The translations under genes were made by a program, and so were the position numbers. The notes beneath the pieces were generated by a model. It saw nothing but the letters and a program-made list of their open reading frames with translations. It was not told the DNA's origin and did no database searches. Shown piece after piece: positions 16,098-24,923 of a stretch of DNA of 64,000 nt (the stretch's first letter is position 1; every line of letters begins with the position of its first letter). The stretch comes from a virus. The stretch covers positions 16,692 through 80,691 of IMG/VR virus record IMGVR_UViG_3300034072_002191, one strand, 5' to 3'.

Positions 16098-16565
16098 GTC
16101 CGTCTGTCCTTCCGAGTGAAGTGAAGCCATCCCGACGAGGTTCGGGGTGTTGATGAGGCTGGCGCGCAGGATGCGGTCGACCACGCCGTTGCGGGCGTGG
16201 AGGATCGCCGGCGAAACACCGCGATAGGCCTTGTCCTCGATCAGCTTGCGGCCCTCGCCGGTCCATTCGACCCGGCCCCAGATCCCGCCCTCGCGCGCCT
16301 GCAGCTCGACGATCCAGCCCCGTGCCGGGGCAGACCCACCCTTCGGGGCCAGCAGATCGGTCGCATGGTTTTCGTCCAGGACCAGCTTCTCGCCAGCCGG
16401 GAGCGATGCCGACATCAGGGCAGCGGGATCGGTAACCCGATACGGACCGCGCCCGTCATGGGTGCGGATCTCGCCGGCCGGCAGCAACTGAATCCATTCG
16501 GGCGCCCCATCGGCTTCGAGCGCGATGGGCGACGCGGAACAGAGGGCGAGGCGGGGCTTGTTCAT
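15510..16565 (-). CDS. I: Mu gpI-like head maturation protease with scaffold domain
   Basis: 351 aa from the ATG at 16565. The N-terminal half matches the phage I protease family (EWIQLLPAGEIRTHDGRGPY, LVLDENHATDLLAPKGGSAP, AYRGVSPAILHARNGVV). The C-terminal half is helical scaffold. It processes the head interior during capsid assembly. An internal start (16097) probably yields a separate scaffold protein. The 153 bases upstream, to the G-like gene, hold no gene I can support. Confidence 0.85.
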   Translation of the reverse strand: MNKPRLALCSASPIALEADGAPEWIQLLPAGEIRTHDGRGPYRVTDPAALMSASLPAGEKLVLDENHATDLLAPKGGSAPARGWIVELQAREGGIWGRVEWTGEGRKLIEDKAYRGVSPAILHARNGVVDRILRASLINTPNLVGMASLHSEGQTDMDWKVMLIELLGLDGNASDADIAAALKARMGDGNTETALQSALAPIALAVGLAETATPAAVLAGVKARAGRDESSTILALQGELATVASQLNELREAGTRAAAESFVDGAIRAGHVGVKPMRDRYVSLHMADPAGTEALIGALPVLHGTRLSDAPKPREDGALGEADQAVIALMGLDPEAYKKTLAAQAGRTEVL

Positions 16566-16718
16566 GCCGACCGTGATGCCCGCTGCACACGTGCGCAAAC
16601 ATGCCCGCGAAGGCGGGCAATGGAGGTCGGAAGATGTCGGGGGCGCGCGGATGTTGCCATTGCCAGCGCGGGAAATCAAACGTGCCGAGATCGGAAGTCG
16701 ATCCCAGAAGGACCGGCG

Positions 16719-17210
16719 TTATCCCTTTACGATCGTCTCCAGGTGTTCGTCGACGATGTCGAGGATGTTGCGCTCGTCCACGTCGGAGATCCCCAGCCAG
16801 ACACGTGCAGGGATGTTGCCCCAAGGGATAGGCCGACCATGACGGTCTGCGCCGAACTGCCCCTTCGCCGCACCTTCCTGCATGACGCCGGAATATTCGA
16901 GATTGGAGCCGATCTCGACGGCGGCCCGATCGGCGGACATGACAATCTCGTTGGAGAGGCGCCGCGACGGACCGGTCAACGGCTTCGTCAGGTTCCCTTC
17001 ACCCAGGCGGCGATACCGCTCGATCGTGGACGGGCGCTTCGCCGCCCAGGCGGTGCCGTCCGGTGCAATACCAGCGCGAAAGCGCCCCTTGGTCGCCTCG
17101 ATCATGTACTCGCCCACGTCCCGGTGAAGGGGGGTAAGGTCAGCAAGCCCCTCCTGAGCGGATCGCAGTGCCTCGACGATGGGGGTTCCGTTGAAGATGA
17201 TCCGAAGCAC
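16719..17210 (-). CDS. G: phage virion morphogenesis protein (Mu gpG-like)
   Basis: 163 aa from a GTG preceded by AAGGA; an upstream start at 17237 would add nine residues. It has the family features: EYMIEATKGRFRAGIAPDGT, WAAKRPSTIERYRR, GPSRRLSNEI and YSGVMQEGA. In Mu, gpG acts in tail completion or head-tail joining. It lies just after the F-like gene as in Mu. Confidence 0.85.
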   Translation of the reverse strand: MLRIIFNGTPIVEALRSAQEGLADLTPLHRDVGEYMIEATKGRFRAGIAPDGTAWAAKRPSTIERYRRLGEGNLTKPLTGPSRRLSNEIVMSADRAAVEIGSNLEYSGVMQEGAAKGQFGADRHGRPIPWGNIPARVWLGISDVDERNILDIVDEHLETIVKG

Positions 17211-17286
17211 TGCTATCTTTCCTTGTACTGGCCGCATCCACCCGCCGGCAGATACCCGGTGTCGTTCTGGACGTTTGGGGAGGCGG

Positions 17287-18534
17287 TCAGCCCCTCTTCC
17301 CCGTGCGGATCGAGAAGCTCAGCAGCGTCAGCGTCCGGCGCCGGCGCCAGAACTCCCACCGGGTTACGAACTCCTCGCCATCGATCGACGTCGCCAGCTC
17401 GAACACCGGCACCTTGTGCCGATCGGATTGGCCCACATAGCGCGGCGTCGCGTCGGCCACGCGCGGCAGCATGGCGAAGTCGGCCGGCGTCACCGCGCGC
17501 TGCCCGCGCCGGGTCTCGACGGCAGCGTCGCCGTGCTGCGCGCGAATATGCTCCAGCTCCGAGGGCGACAGGGATAGATCGAAGCCGGCGGCGTCGAGCT
17601 TCTCCCGCGCGATCGCGTCGACCTGGTCGCTGGTAAGCAACCCCAGCGTCCGGCCTGGTTCGATGGGCTTGCCCGCCCAGCTCCGCTGCGCATATCGGCG
17701 CAGATCATCCGCCACGCTCGGTAGCGATCGATAGGAGTCCGCCAAGGCGTCGCGCTGCGCCTCCGGTACCGCGTCCATGAACCCCTTCGCGATGCGATAG
17801 TCCCAGCTGCCGATCTTGGAGGCCATGGCTTGCACAGTCGGCGAGGCGGTTGCGCCTGGGGCGTACCCCCAGCCCTTGGAGACGCCGACTTGCGCGCCCG
17901 TCTTTGGATCGGTGCGGTCCCAGCCCGCCGGCAGCCTCTTGGCGGGATCGCCGCCGAGGCGGACCGCTGCGCGCTCGCTACGCGCGCCGGTGACGTAGCA
18001 GGTGCATCCCCAGCCCGAGGGCGGGTAATGCTGGATCCAGAACGCATGGGAAGGCGGCAGGACCAGGCCGTCCCACGAGAGGTGGATGATCCGCGGTTCC
18101 TTGGCGTTGCCGTGCCGGTACACCCAGAAGGCAAAGTCGCCCTCGGTCAGCTGGGCGTGCCGGCCGGCCGCATAGCTGGTTGCCGCATTGGTGCGGTAGA
18201 TCGTCCGCGTACGCCAGGCGCGGCCGGCGGCTGTGTCTTCACCCGTCCAGCCATGCCAGCCGTTCCGCTCGACGATCGACCGGAAGTCGTCGCGAAATGC
18301 GCCCAGGCTCTTTCCCTCGGCGATCGCGCGGTCGACTGCCGCCGCCAGGTCGGAAAGGAGGTCGGCCTTCATGGCACCCGCGACCATGAAGGCATGGTCA
18401 TGCGCCTCGTGCTTCAGGTCATCCCAGCGCCGTGTCGGGACCTGGTTGCCCAGCTTGCGCCGGAAGAACGCGATCTGTTGGCTGAAGGGCTTCCGAAAGG
18501 CACCTGAGAGGCTGCTTGGATGCCCCTCAGGCAC
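17287..18534 (-). CDS. F: Mu gpF-like head morphogenesis protein with possible C-terminal nuclease-like domain
   Basis: 415 aa from a GTG that overlaps the portal gene by eight bases. Residues 30-200 match the SPP1 gp7/Mu F minor-head family (HAFMVAGAMKADLLSDLAAA, WRTRTIYRTNAATSYAAGR, PPSGWGCTCYVTG). The last 115 residues (HIRAQHGDAAVE, RGQRAVTPADFAMLP, then beta-strands) resemble the barnase/EndoU/RelE-like domains found at the end of such proteins. The minor head protein binds the portal. The nuclease role is tentative. Confidence 0.85.
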   Translation of the reverse strand: MPEGHPSSLSGAFRKPFSQQIAFFRRKLGNQVPTRRWDDLKHEAHDHAFMVAGAMKADLLSDLAAAVDRAIAEGKSLGAFRDDFRSIVERNGWHGWTGEDTAAGRAWRTRTIYRTNAATSYAAGRHAQLTEGDFAFWVYRHGNAKEPRIIHLSWDGLVLPPSHAFWIQHYPPSGWGCTCYVTGARSERAAVRLGGDPAKRLPAGWDRTDPKTGAQVGVSKGWGYAPGATASPTVQAMASKIGSWDYRIAKGFMDAVPEAQRDALADSYRSLPSVADDLRRYAQRSWAGKPIEPGRTLGLLTSDQVDAIAREKLDAAGFDLSLSPSELEHIRAQHGDAAVETRRGQRAVTPADFAMLPRVADATPRYVGQSDRHKVPVFELATSIDGEEFVTRWEFWRRRRTLTLLSFSIRTGKRG

Positions 18535-20098
18535 TTTCCGCCTCCAGGTCCGACCGCCCGGCCGCGTGGGCGGCCATCATGCCCTGAGCGAGGGTCACAG
18601 CGATCTTCGACGTGTCGAGGTCGGGAAACGCGGCCAGCAGCATCGCCTTCAGCTCGTCTAGCGTACTGGCCGCTTCCAGCATCGCCTCGATCGTGCCTAG
18701 CAGGCCACCCATGTCGGCCGAAGTATCCTCGACCAGCTTATCCCCGATCGCATCACCGGGGAACGGCACCTGATCGGCACGCGCCCGCACGCCCTGCAAC
18801 GCGAGCTGCGGCGGCAGCGCGGGCGCCGGTGCCATGGCAGTCGCCGCGCTGGTGAGGATGCGGGCGCCCTCCGCCGGCTCGGCGAAACCCAGCTTGTCGC
18901 GGACCTGGGCTTCCTCGATCCGAACGCCCAGTGGCACCACATCCTTCAGCACGCGCGCCAGGCGCTCCAGGTCCTCAGGCTCCGCGCGCTCAATCTTGAC
19001 CTTGGGATAGCGGGGCTGCCGGCCATGTTCGAGATCGACCCAAGGTCGGATGAGGCAGCGATTGAGCGCGCTGGCCGTCGCCTTCGCGTCGGCTTTCTCG
19101 ATATCCTCCGCAACCGACTTGTGGACCTTCGCCTGGCCCGAACCCAGACCGCCAGCCTGCGCGTCGGTGGTGTTGGTCTGCCCGAGGACCGCCTTCGAGA
19201 TCTGCCGATCGAGCCAGTCGGCGCGACGCTCGTACAAGTCGGAACCCGCGCCGACGTTCGCGCTCTCGATGAACTCGATCATCATCCCCTCGGGAATGAT
19301 GGCAGCGCAATCGCCGGCGATGTTGGCGACGGCACGGAAGAGCGTGGCCTTGTCCTCTCGCGTGGCGCCCGGGTGGAACTTGCCCACGCGGACAGGCTGG
19401 CCGAACGTCTGCGCGAAGATCGCCCAGTCGCGCTGGGTGAAGGCCTTGAACATCCATGCCCACGCCGCGACACGCGCGATCCCGGACCGCGCGGGAAGAC
19501 CGCTCTTTGCTTTGATCGAAAGGTGGATGAACTTGAACGGATCCAACGGTTCATCGGGGCCGTTGCCATCGATCCCGCCCCGAAGCATCGGCGTGCGGCC
19601 GTCCGCCTGGGCGAACGTGAAGAACCGGGGATCACGCCACTCCAGGCGATCCGGTCGCCACTGGCCTTCGCTCGTGTCCCAAATGATCTCTGTGAAGCTC
19701 ATGCCCTTGCCGATCGCGTCGAGCATGTCGAACAGTTCGTCCGCCAGCTCGTCCCGCGTCAGCCAGTCGCGCACCATATCGGCGATCTGGACGTCGTGCG
19801 CGTCGTCGCTCGCCGCCTCAACGGTGATGTCGAGCTGAGCCACGGATCGCTTGCGCGTTCCGAGCACACCCAGATAGTGCAGGTCGCGTTCCTCGATCTG
19901 CTCGGCCAGTTCGAAGTAGCGCATCGGATCGCCCTGGTCCGCTTCCCGCAGGATATTCGCCAGACGAACGGGTGTCAGGCCGTCGCCCGGATAGCCGCCA
20001 TAGGGTGAACGGACGCCAGCAAGCGTCGGCCCGGCAACCTCGCGCGTCAGCACCTCGCGGCGAAGCGGCCGGCCGTGCAGATCCACCAAACCCGTCAT
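18527..20098 (-). CDS. portal protein (DUF935, Mu gp29-like)
   Basis: 523 aa from the ATG at 20098 (MTGLVDLHGRPLRREVLTRE). DUF935 marks are clear: YFELAEQIEERDLHYLGVLG, TRKRSVAQLDITVEA and AVLGQTNTTDAQAGGLGSGQ. It would form the dodecameric DNA gate of the head. The start overlaps the end of a 52-aa frame by ATGA. Confidence 0.92.
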   Translation of the reverse strand: MTGLVDLHGRPLRREVLTREVAGPTLAGVRSPYGGYPGDGLTPVRLANILREADQGDPMRYFELAEQIEERDLHYLGVLGTRKRSVAQLDITVEAASDDAHDVQIADMVRDWLTRDELADELFDMLDAIGKGMSFTEIIWDTSEGQWRPDRLEWRDPRFFTFAQADGRTPMLRGGIDGNGPDEPLDPFKFIHLSIKAKSGLPARSGIARVAAWAWMFKAFTQRDWAIFAQTFGQPVRVGKFHPGATREDKATLFRAVANIAGDCAAIIPEGMMIEFIESANVGAGSDLYERRADWLDRQISKAVLGQTNTTDAQAGGLGSGQAKVHKSVAEDIEKADAKATASALNRCLIRPWVDLEHGRQPRYPKVKIERAEPEDLERLARVLKDVVPLGVRIEEAQVRDKLGFAEPAEGARILTSAATAMAPAPALPPQLALQGVRARADQVPFPGDAIGDKLVEDTSADMGGLLGTIEAMLEAASTLDELKAMLLAAFPDLDTSKIAVTLAQGMMAAHAAGRSDLEAESA

Positions 20099-20253
20099 GC
20101 CGTCCGATCCCTCACGATGAAATTGTCGATTAAGAGGCCTGAGAGGCCACTGAGAGGGGCGCCGACCCCATTCTGCGCATCGAGGTGCGTCAAGCGCCCC
20201 CACGGGCCTCCTAGGGCCTCAAATTCGAAGACGCGTTTGGAGGCTCCTGCCAT
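20095..20253 (-). CDS. 52-aa frame between terminase and portal genes
   Basis: This short frame (MAGASKRVFEFEALGGPWGR...) fills the gap between the two packaging genes exactly: its ATG overlaps the terminase stop (TGATG) and its stop overlaps the portal start (ATGA). Such perfect coupling suggests a real gene or a translational bridge. No domain is recognised. Confidence 0.45.
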   Translation of the reverse strand: MAGASKRVFEFEALGGPWGRLTHLDAQNGVGAPLSGLSGLLIDNFIVRDRTA

Positions 20254-22013
20254 CAGATCGCCCCGCGCAGCCGCATGCCCATCGGCGAGCGCCACCAGTT
20301 GGAGTTCTGCTCGTCGTCATCGCCGTCATCGCGGCCAGGGGCCGGCACGGCCTCGTAGCCGTAGGCGACCGCTGCCTGGCGCGAGGCGTACCAGGCCAGC
20401 ATGCCGCCGATCGCCGTGTCGCCGTGACGGGGGAACCCGTCGCCACCCTTGAAGCGGAAGTCGTCAGGCACCTTGATGATGCCACCGACATATTGAAGCG
20501 CCTGGTGATCGAGCACCACGTCCGCATCGGCCGCGACGACGATCGTCTTTTCGCCGAACGCGTTGACATAGGGCACCGCGTTCTGCCGGTACCATTCCTG
20601 GCTTAGCTTCACCTGGCTGACGCGAGCTCCGAAACCGGAGACGAAGCCCGAAGGGGACGCGTAGCCGATCGCGCATACCTCGGCGAGATAGGCGCCGTTG
20701 CCCGTGGCATCGAACGCCGCGTGGCCCAGCCGGGGCAACCGCCGGAGGATGTAGAAGGCAACGTCCCGCTGGGTCTCGAACGGCACGTTGCGCAGCTCCA
20801 CGATCAGCTTCTGCCGCCGGACCAGGTCCTGCCCATATTCGGTGATGATCGGCCCGGAGGTGTCACCCGACCGCGCGAAGTCCCAGCCGAGATCATGCCG
20901 CCGATCCTGGTCAAGCCGATCCAGGACCGGCTTCACCTGCTCGACCAGGAAGCGATCGGTTACCGCCTTGCGCGCCTCAGGCCCCAGCTCGGCGAAGTCG
21001 CTGCCCAGCGTCCAGCGGATCACCGGCACGTCGCGGCTGGTGACGGACTCGATCACGACCTGGCTCAGCGCCGACCCTTCAGCGTCGGCCGGGATCGCAT
21101 CCAGTTCCTGCGCCATCTGCGCCCTGCGCAGGCCATAGGCGCCCCGGATCTTGGCTTCCCATTCCCGCTCAGCCTCGGTCGAATATTCCATGCCGCGCAG
21201 CAGGCACACCCGGCGGAACAGGCCGTTCTTCACCGCCGCATCGAACGGGATGAAGTGGAGGCTGAAGGGCACCTTGCCCGCCTTGGCCTCGTTGATCAGC
21301 TCATTGAACGGGTTGAGCTTGCCATTGTGGGTGGAGATCACCCGGATGCGCCCGCCCCAGATCAGCAGCGCGTTCACCGCGTCGAGCACCGCGCGGACGT
21401 TCGCGTGGAACGCCGCTTCGTCGATCACGACGACGCCCTGGAGGCCGCGGATATTCTCCGGCCGTGACGAAAGCGCCTCGACGCGGAAGCCGCTGGCGAA
21501 CCGGACGCGATAGGCGGAGATCTGGCGCGAGCTTCCGTCTTCGAGCTGGTCTTCGAACAGGAACTCCTCGACCTGGCCGAGCTGGCCCGCGACCACCTTC
21601 GCGAAGTGGGCGACATAGCCGATGAACTCGCGGCCCTTGTCCTTCGTGTCGCCGATATAGAAGACGTTGTCGCCGCCGGCCGACCGCGACGCCGCTGCGA
21701 TCAGCGTATCGTCCAGCGCCTCGGCATAGGTGATCCCGGTACGGCGGCCCTTCTCGCCCAGCTTCAGCGGGGACTGGTCTTCCAGCCACGCCTTCTGGTG
21801 ATCCATCAGGATGCCGTCGGCGAGCGGATCGTGGTCGGCGGGGATCTCGGCGCCGCGCGGCAGCTCGACCGGCAGCTCCGCCGGATTGCGGGCGAGGACC
21901 GGCGGCCGTTCGACGGTCCCGCCGGCGAGCGCGACGCCGGCGGCGGCTGTGGTGACGACATTCGCGACGCGCTTCAGCAGAGACGGCGCGTCCCGGCCTG
22001 CGTCCGACGTCAT
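20253..22013 (-). CDS. terminase large subunit (Mu gp28-like)
   Basis: 586 aa. ATPase part: GEKGRRTGITYA (arginine-rich P-loop variant, near residue 85) and GVVVIDEAAF (Walker B, near residue 192). Nuclease part: GWDFARSGD, AFDATGNG and HGDTAIGG supply the acidic residues of an RNase H-like fold. It packages DNA into the head and cuts it, in Mu by a headful mechanism that includes flanking host DNA. Overlaps the small subunit gene by four bases. Confidence 0.92.
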   Translation of the reverse strand: MTSDAGRDAPSLLKRVANVVTTAAAGVALAGGTVERPPVLARNPAELPVELPRGAEIPADHDPLADGILMDHQKAWLEDQSPLKLGEKGRRTGITYAEALDDTLIAAASRSAGGDNVFYIGDTKDKGREFIGYVAHFAKVVAGQLGQVEEFLFEDQLEDGSSRQISAYRVRFASGFRVEALSSRPENIRGLQGVVVIDEAAFHANVRAVLDAVNALLIWGGRIRVISTHNGKLNPFNELINEAKAGKVPFSLHFIPFDAAVKNGLFRRVCLLRGMEYSTEAEREWEAKIRGAYGLRRAQMAQELDAIPADAEGSALSQVVIESVTSRDVPVIRWTLGSDFAELGPEARKAVTDRFLVEQVKPVLDRLDQDRRHDLGWDFARSGDTSGPIITEYGQDLVRRQKLIVELRNVPFETQRDVAFYILRRLPRLGHAAFDATGNGAYLAEVCAIGYASPSGFVSGFGARVSQVKLSQEWYRQNAVPYVNAFGEKTIVVAADADVVLDHQALQYVGGIIKVPDDFRFKGGDGFPRHGDTAIGGMLAWYASRQAAVAYGYEAVPAPGRDDGDDDEQNSNWWRSPMGMRLRGAI

Positions 22014-22603
22014 GTCCGCAACCCCAGCACGTCGCGCCGGATCTGCGCGATCGAGTCGGCGCTAAGGCCTGCCTCGCGCATCTGCTTCTCGGCCTTGCCG
22101 ACTTCCTCGGCCGCCGCCTCCAGCTGGCTGTTGACGCGTTCTTCCAGCTCGCGGCGATGGCCGGCCGACGTCTTCTGTGCCGCGACGATCGAATTGAGCG
22201 AGCGCGACAGCTCCAGGATTTCTTTCGACTTCAGCTCGCCGCCTTCGACCCGCTCATAGATGCTGGCCTTCAGGATCTCGGCGATCGCGACGGTCACGTC
22301 GTCAGCGTCCCCGGTGCCGAGGCTCGCGACCAGGTCGTTCGTGACGGTGCGCAGCTCGTCCAGCCGGCGAAACTGGATCGTCTTGCGAATTGACCAGCGG
22401 TTGAACGCCGAACGGCTGACCGGCTCGATTCCACGCGACGCCAGGCGCGCGTTGAACTGATCGAGGATCAGGTTCTGGGGCAGGCTCCGCTGGCGCAGCG
22501 CCTCCAGCGCCCAGACGATGTCTTCCTCGGCCGCCTCCGGCAGCATGTCCAAGGTAGAGAGCCTACCACGACCCTCGCGCCGATCGGCGCCGGCGCCAGG
22601 CAC
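22010..22603 (-). CDS. terminase small subunit (DUF3486, Mu gp27-like)
   Basis: 197 aa from a GTG start. It has an N-terminal DNA-binding helix-turn-helix (RGIEPVSRSAFNRWSIRK near residue 60) and a long helical C-terminus, as in DUF3486. It pairs with the large subunit that follows and recognises phage ends for packaging. Confidence 0.85.
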   Translation of the reverse strand: MPGAGADRREGRGRLSTLDMLPEAAEEDIVWALEALRQRSLPQNLILDQFNARLASRGIEPVSRSAFNRWSIRKTIQFRRLDELRTVTNDLVASLGTGDADDVTVAIAEILKASIYERVEGGELKSKEILELSRSLNSIVAAQKTSAGHRRELEERVNSQLEAAAEEVGKAEKQMREAGLSADSIAQIRRDVLGLRT

Positions 22604-22606
22604 CGC

Positions 22607-22903
22607 TCAGTCCTCGTCCGAGGGACGCGTCACGCCCTCGATCACCGCGCGGCGATCGACATGGTCGCGGCCCAGCTTGGTCAACGCTGCCACCATCACG
22701 GTCCCGGCCTCGGTGATCCGCACAGCGCCCAGCTCGTCGAGCAGGCGCAGCTGCGTGCGGACCCAGTCGCGCGTGCGGCGGAAACCGAACGCATCGAGCA
22801 CGTGCATCAACACGGCTTCATTGAGGCGGCCGTCGATCTGGCTCGCCAGTTCCTTCAGCATGCACAGCCGGGCATCGGCCGCATAGCTATCGGCGTAGTT
22901 CAC
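22607..22903 (-). CDS. Mu gp26-like protein with winged-helix fold
   Basis: 98 aa (MNYADSYAADARLCMLKELA; RTQLRLLDELGAVRI). The helix-helix-wing layout matches small proteins found at this place in Mu-like phages, before the terminase genes. Possible DNA-binding role in packaging or late regulation; not established. Confidence 0.75.
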   Translation of the reverse strand: MNYADSYAADARLCMLKELASQIDGRLNEAVLMHVLDAFGFRRTRDWVRTQLRLLDELGAVRITEAGTVMVAALTKLGRDHVDRRAVIEGVTRPSDED

Positions 22904-23226
22904 GCTTTCGCTCCCAACAGATGATCCTCGATGCGACGCATGGTCCTGGTCACGCTGCTCAGCTCCGATTCGAGCGTCTTGAGTTTCCCGTTCATGTCGC
23001 TGAGTTGCAGGCGCAGGCCGTTGACGTCCTCCTTGCTGGGCAGGTGCTTCAGCTCGGCCTCGATCGAGAGGATGCGACGATCATGCTCGTCGATTGCCTC
23101 GTCCTGCGCCTGCTGTTTGGCGGCCAGCGCGGCGCCGCCCTTGCTCATCCAGACCCACACCGTGTTCGCGATCGACAACAGCAACGACAGGGCGGTCAGC
23201 CCTGTGATCAACCATTCAAACTTCAC
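22900..23226 (-). CDS. DUF2730-like (Mu gp25-like) membrane-anchored coiled-coil protein
   Basis: 108 aa. Residues 5-25 form one membrane segment (LITGLTALSLLLSIANTVWV), followed by a coiled coil (IDEHDRRILSIEAELKHLPS). The family is conserved between lysis and terminase genes in Mu-like phages. Function unknown. Overlaps both neighbours by four bases. Confidence 0.8.
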   Translation of the reverse strand: MKFEWLITGLTALSLLLSIANTVWVWMSKGGAALAAKQQAQDEAIDEHDRRILSIEAELKHLPSKEDVNGLRLQLSDMNGKLKTLESELSSVTRTMRRIEDHLLGAKA

Positions 23227-23441
23227 CGGCTCCCCCTCCGCTCAATCGCTTCCTGGCAACGGATGCAGCGCGTCGCGGACGGCAGTGCCGCGCGCCGTGC
23301 CGCCCCAATCTCTCCGCCACATCCGTGGCATGTGACATCGCCCGGTTCGTCCAGGCCTGCCCGGATGCGGGCGATTGTGCTGTCCGTCTGACGGGCGAAG
23401 GTCGCCTCGGCCGCCGCGACGATCGCGTCGTCATCTTCCAT
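23223..23441 (-). CDS. TraR/DksA-type zinc-finger protein
   Basis: 72 aa with a C-terminal zinc finger CHGCGGEIGAARRA...CIRC, the signature of short TraR/DksA family proteins. Host DksA binds RNA polymerase through its secondary channel; TraR-type phage proteins can mimic this without ppGpp. Here it would tune host or late phage transcription. It lacks the long coiled coil, like other TraR-sized members. Confidence 0.85.
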   Translation of the reverse strand: MEDDDAIVAAAEATFARQTDSTIARIRAGLDEPGDVTCHGCGGEIGAARRAALPSATRCIRCQEAIERRGSR

Positions 23442-23769
23442 CGGGCGGTCCTCCGTCGCGCACTAGGACGGACCAGTCACCGACATATTCGACGGCCGAC
23501 CGGCACTCGTGCCAGGCACCGCGCGCCTGGACGATGTAGCGGGCGACCATGGTCTCGCGCGCGATCACCGTGTCGAGCAACACCACCAGGCGCCCGTCCG
23601 GAAGCGCGAACGGCGCCAGCGGCGAGAGGGCGGGCGCAGCTGGGAAGCGATCTGGGCACGGCGCGAGCCGCGCAGCGTCCGGCGTGACTGCGGCCAGGCG
23701 TGGCGCCTGCCTAGTGCAACTCGGCGAACAGAACATCGAGAGGGCTAGCACCATTGTCCGCAGCCGCAT
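23431..23769 (-). CDS. putative outer-membrane spanin (Rz1-like) or secreted lysis protein
   Basis: 112 aa from an ATG preceded by AGGAG at seven bases. The N-terminus is a signal peptide (MRLRTMVLALSMFCSPSC), with a cysteine that could be lipidated although the lipobox is imperfect. A proline/alanine-rich stretch follows. Its start lies inside the 3' end of the i-spanin gene in another frame, the classic Rz/Rz1 layout. The longer C-terminus is unusual for Rz1. Confidence 0.55.
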   Translation of the reverse strand: MRLRTMVLALSMFCSPSCTRQAPRLAAVTPDAARLAPCPDRFPAAPALSPLAPFALPDGRLVVLLDTVIARETMVARYIVQARGAWHECRSAVEYVGDWSVLVRDGGPPDGR

Positions 23770-24055
23770 CGGCTTTCTCCTGAAGGTCCCGTTGGTCATT
23801 GCCGAAGTCACGATCGCGCCGATCCTTGGCGGCGCCGGCCGCACGATCGGCGGCTAGGGTGGTGTTGAGCACCGCAACGTCCCCGGCCGAGCGATCGGCA
23901 GCGACGACGCGCCGGTCATGGCGCGACAGCCAAACACCGAGCACGATCCACAGCACCACGACGATCACGCCGGTCAGCACGATCTCCGCGATGATGCGGC
24001 GGCAGTTCTCCGGGACACCGATCGTGCCCAGCAGGCGAACGATGGGGCCGATCAT
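23711..24055 (-). CDS. inner-membrane spanin-like protein (Rz-like)
   Basis: 114 aa: one membrane segment at residues about 22-43 (IIAEIVLTGVIVVVLWIVLG) followed by a charged periplasmic helix rich in Ala, Asp and Arg. Follows the holin-like gene with ATGA overlap. The type, size and position fit an i-spanin working with the overlapping downstream lipoprotein candidate. Confidence 0.65.
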   Translation of the reverse strand: MIGPIVRLLGTIGVPENCRRIIAEIVLTGVIVVVLWIVLGVWLSRHDRRVVAADRSAGDVAVLNTTLAADRAAGAAKDRRDRDFGNDQRDLQEKADAAADNGASPLDVLFAELH

Positions 24056-24309
24056 ACCGGCGCACTCCCGGTGTCACCCGCTTCGCGCTGCTTTCGATCG
24101 CTCCGGTTGCGCGCATAGATCGCGCCGGTGGTGGCGGTCAGCATGGTCGCCCAGGCGCCGGCAAAGGCCATCTCGCGAAAGGCGCCGCTACGCACATAGT
24201 CGGCGATCGACAGACCGAGGAACGTCAGTCCGCCCAGCAGCGCGAGCACCCGCACGATGTCGAGATACTCGTTGCGACCTCCGTACAGCAGATCCTTCAG
24301 CGCCTTCAC
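24052..24309 (-). CDS. holin-like membrane protein
   Basis: 85 aa with two membrane segments (VRVLALLGGLTFLGLSI and FAGAWATMLTATTGAIYA) and a charged tail. It lies directly after the endolysin gene with ATGA overlap. It probably forms the lysis hole or releases the endolysin; holins are diverse, so this rests on topology and position. Confidence 0.6.
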   Translation of the reverse strand: MKALKDLLYGGRNEYLDIVRVLALLGGLTFLGLSIADYVRSGAFREMAFAGAWATMLTATTGAIYARNRSDRKQREAGDTGSAPV

Positions 24310-24923
24310 AGGATCAGCGCCCGCATCGCCGCATAGCGGGTCTGGCGATCGTCCCAGCCGTTTGGCGGCCGGCTGGCGCGCGGATTGCCCCGGTTCACGC
24401 CGTTCGAGACCGCGAGCAGATCATCCTTGTCCGCCCAGACCGCTAGGCTCTGCTCGTCCCAATAGGAACAGAAGGCCAGCAGGCCGAGGGACCAGTATTC
24501 GAGCAACTCCGGATGCGCTTCCAGGTCGATGCCGAGCTTTCGGCCGAAGTGGCGGTAATTGCCCCGCCCGGTGACGCCGCCGACGCCGCGCCCCAGATAC
24601 CGGAAGCCGTCGCCCTTCTGGTCGTTGCCTAGATCAGCGCGCCCCTCATAGCCGATCTGGGCGGGCGTCGGCCCCCAGATCTCGCGGGCATATCGGAAGC
24701 CGCCGCATTCGTGCGCGCACTGGGCCATGAAGTGCGCCAGGCGGAGACCGGAATCGAGGATGCCATAGGTGCGGAAGTGGATATTGGCGGCGAGCCCCAG
24801 TTCGGCCGCGACCGCCGGCGCGGCGCCCGCGCGTGCGAATAGCGCGGTCAGCGTGTCGCGCCCGATAATACCGTCCTGGCCGACGCCAAGGCGCTTCTGC
24901 AGCTGTTGTGCGTTTAGATCCAC
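24306..24923 (-). CDS. GH19 chitinase-like endolysin
   Basis: 205 aa from a GTG (VDLNAQQLQKRLGVGQDG). A peptidoglycan-binding-like repeat with IIGRDTLTALFARAG precedes a GH19 catalytic domain: HFMAQCAHECGGFRYARE with the catalytic Glu, EGRADLGN, GDGFRYLGRG and TGRGNY. It should cut cell-wall glycan chains. No signal peptide, so holin-dependent. First gene after the activator gene, hence first of the late operon. Confidence 0.85.
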   Translation of the reverse strand: MDLNAQQLQKRLGVGQDGIIGRDTLTALFARAGAAPAVAAELGLAANIHFRTYGILDSGLRLAHFMAQCAHECGGFRYAREIWGPTPAQIGYEGRADLGNDQKGDGFRYLGRGVGGVTGRGNYRHFGRKLGIDLEAHPELLEYWSLGLLAFCSYWDEQSLAVWADKDDLLAVSNGVNRGNPRASRPPNGWDDRQTRYAAMRALIL

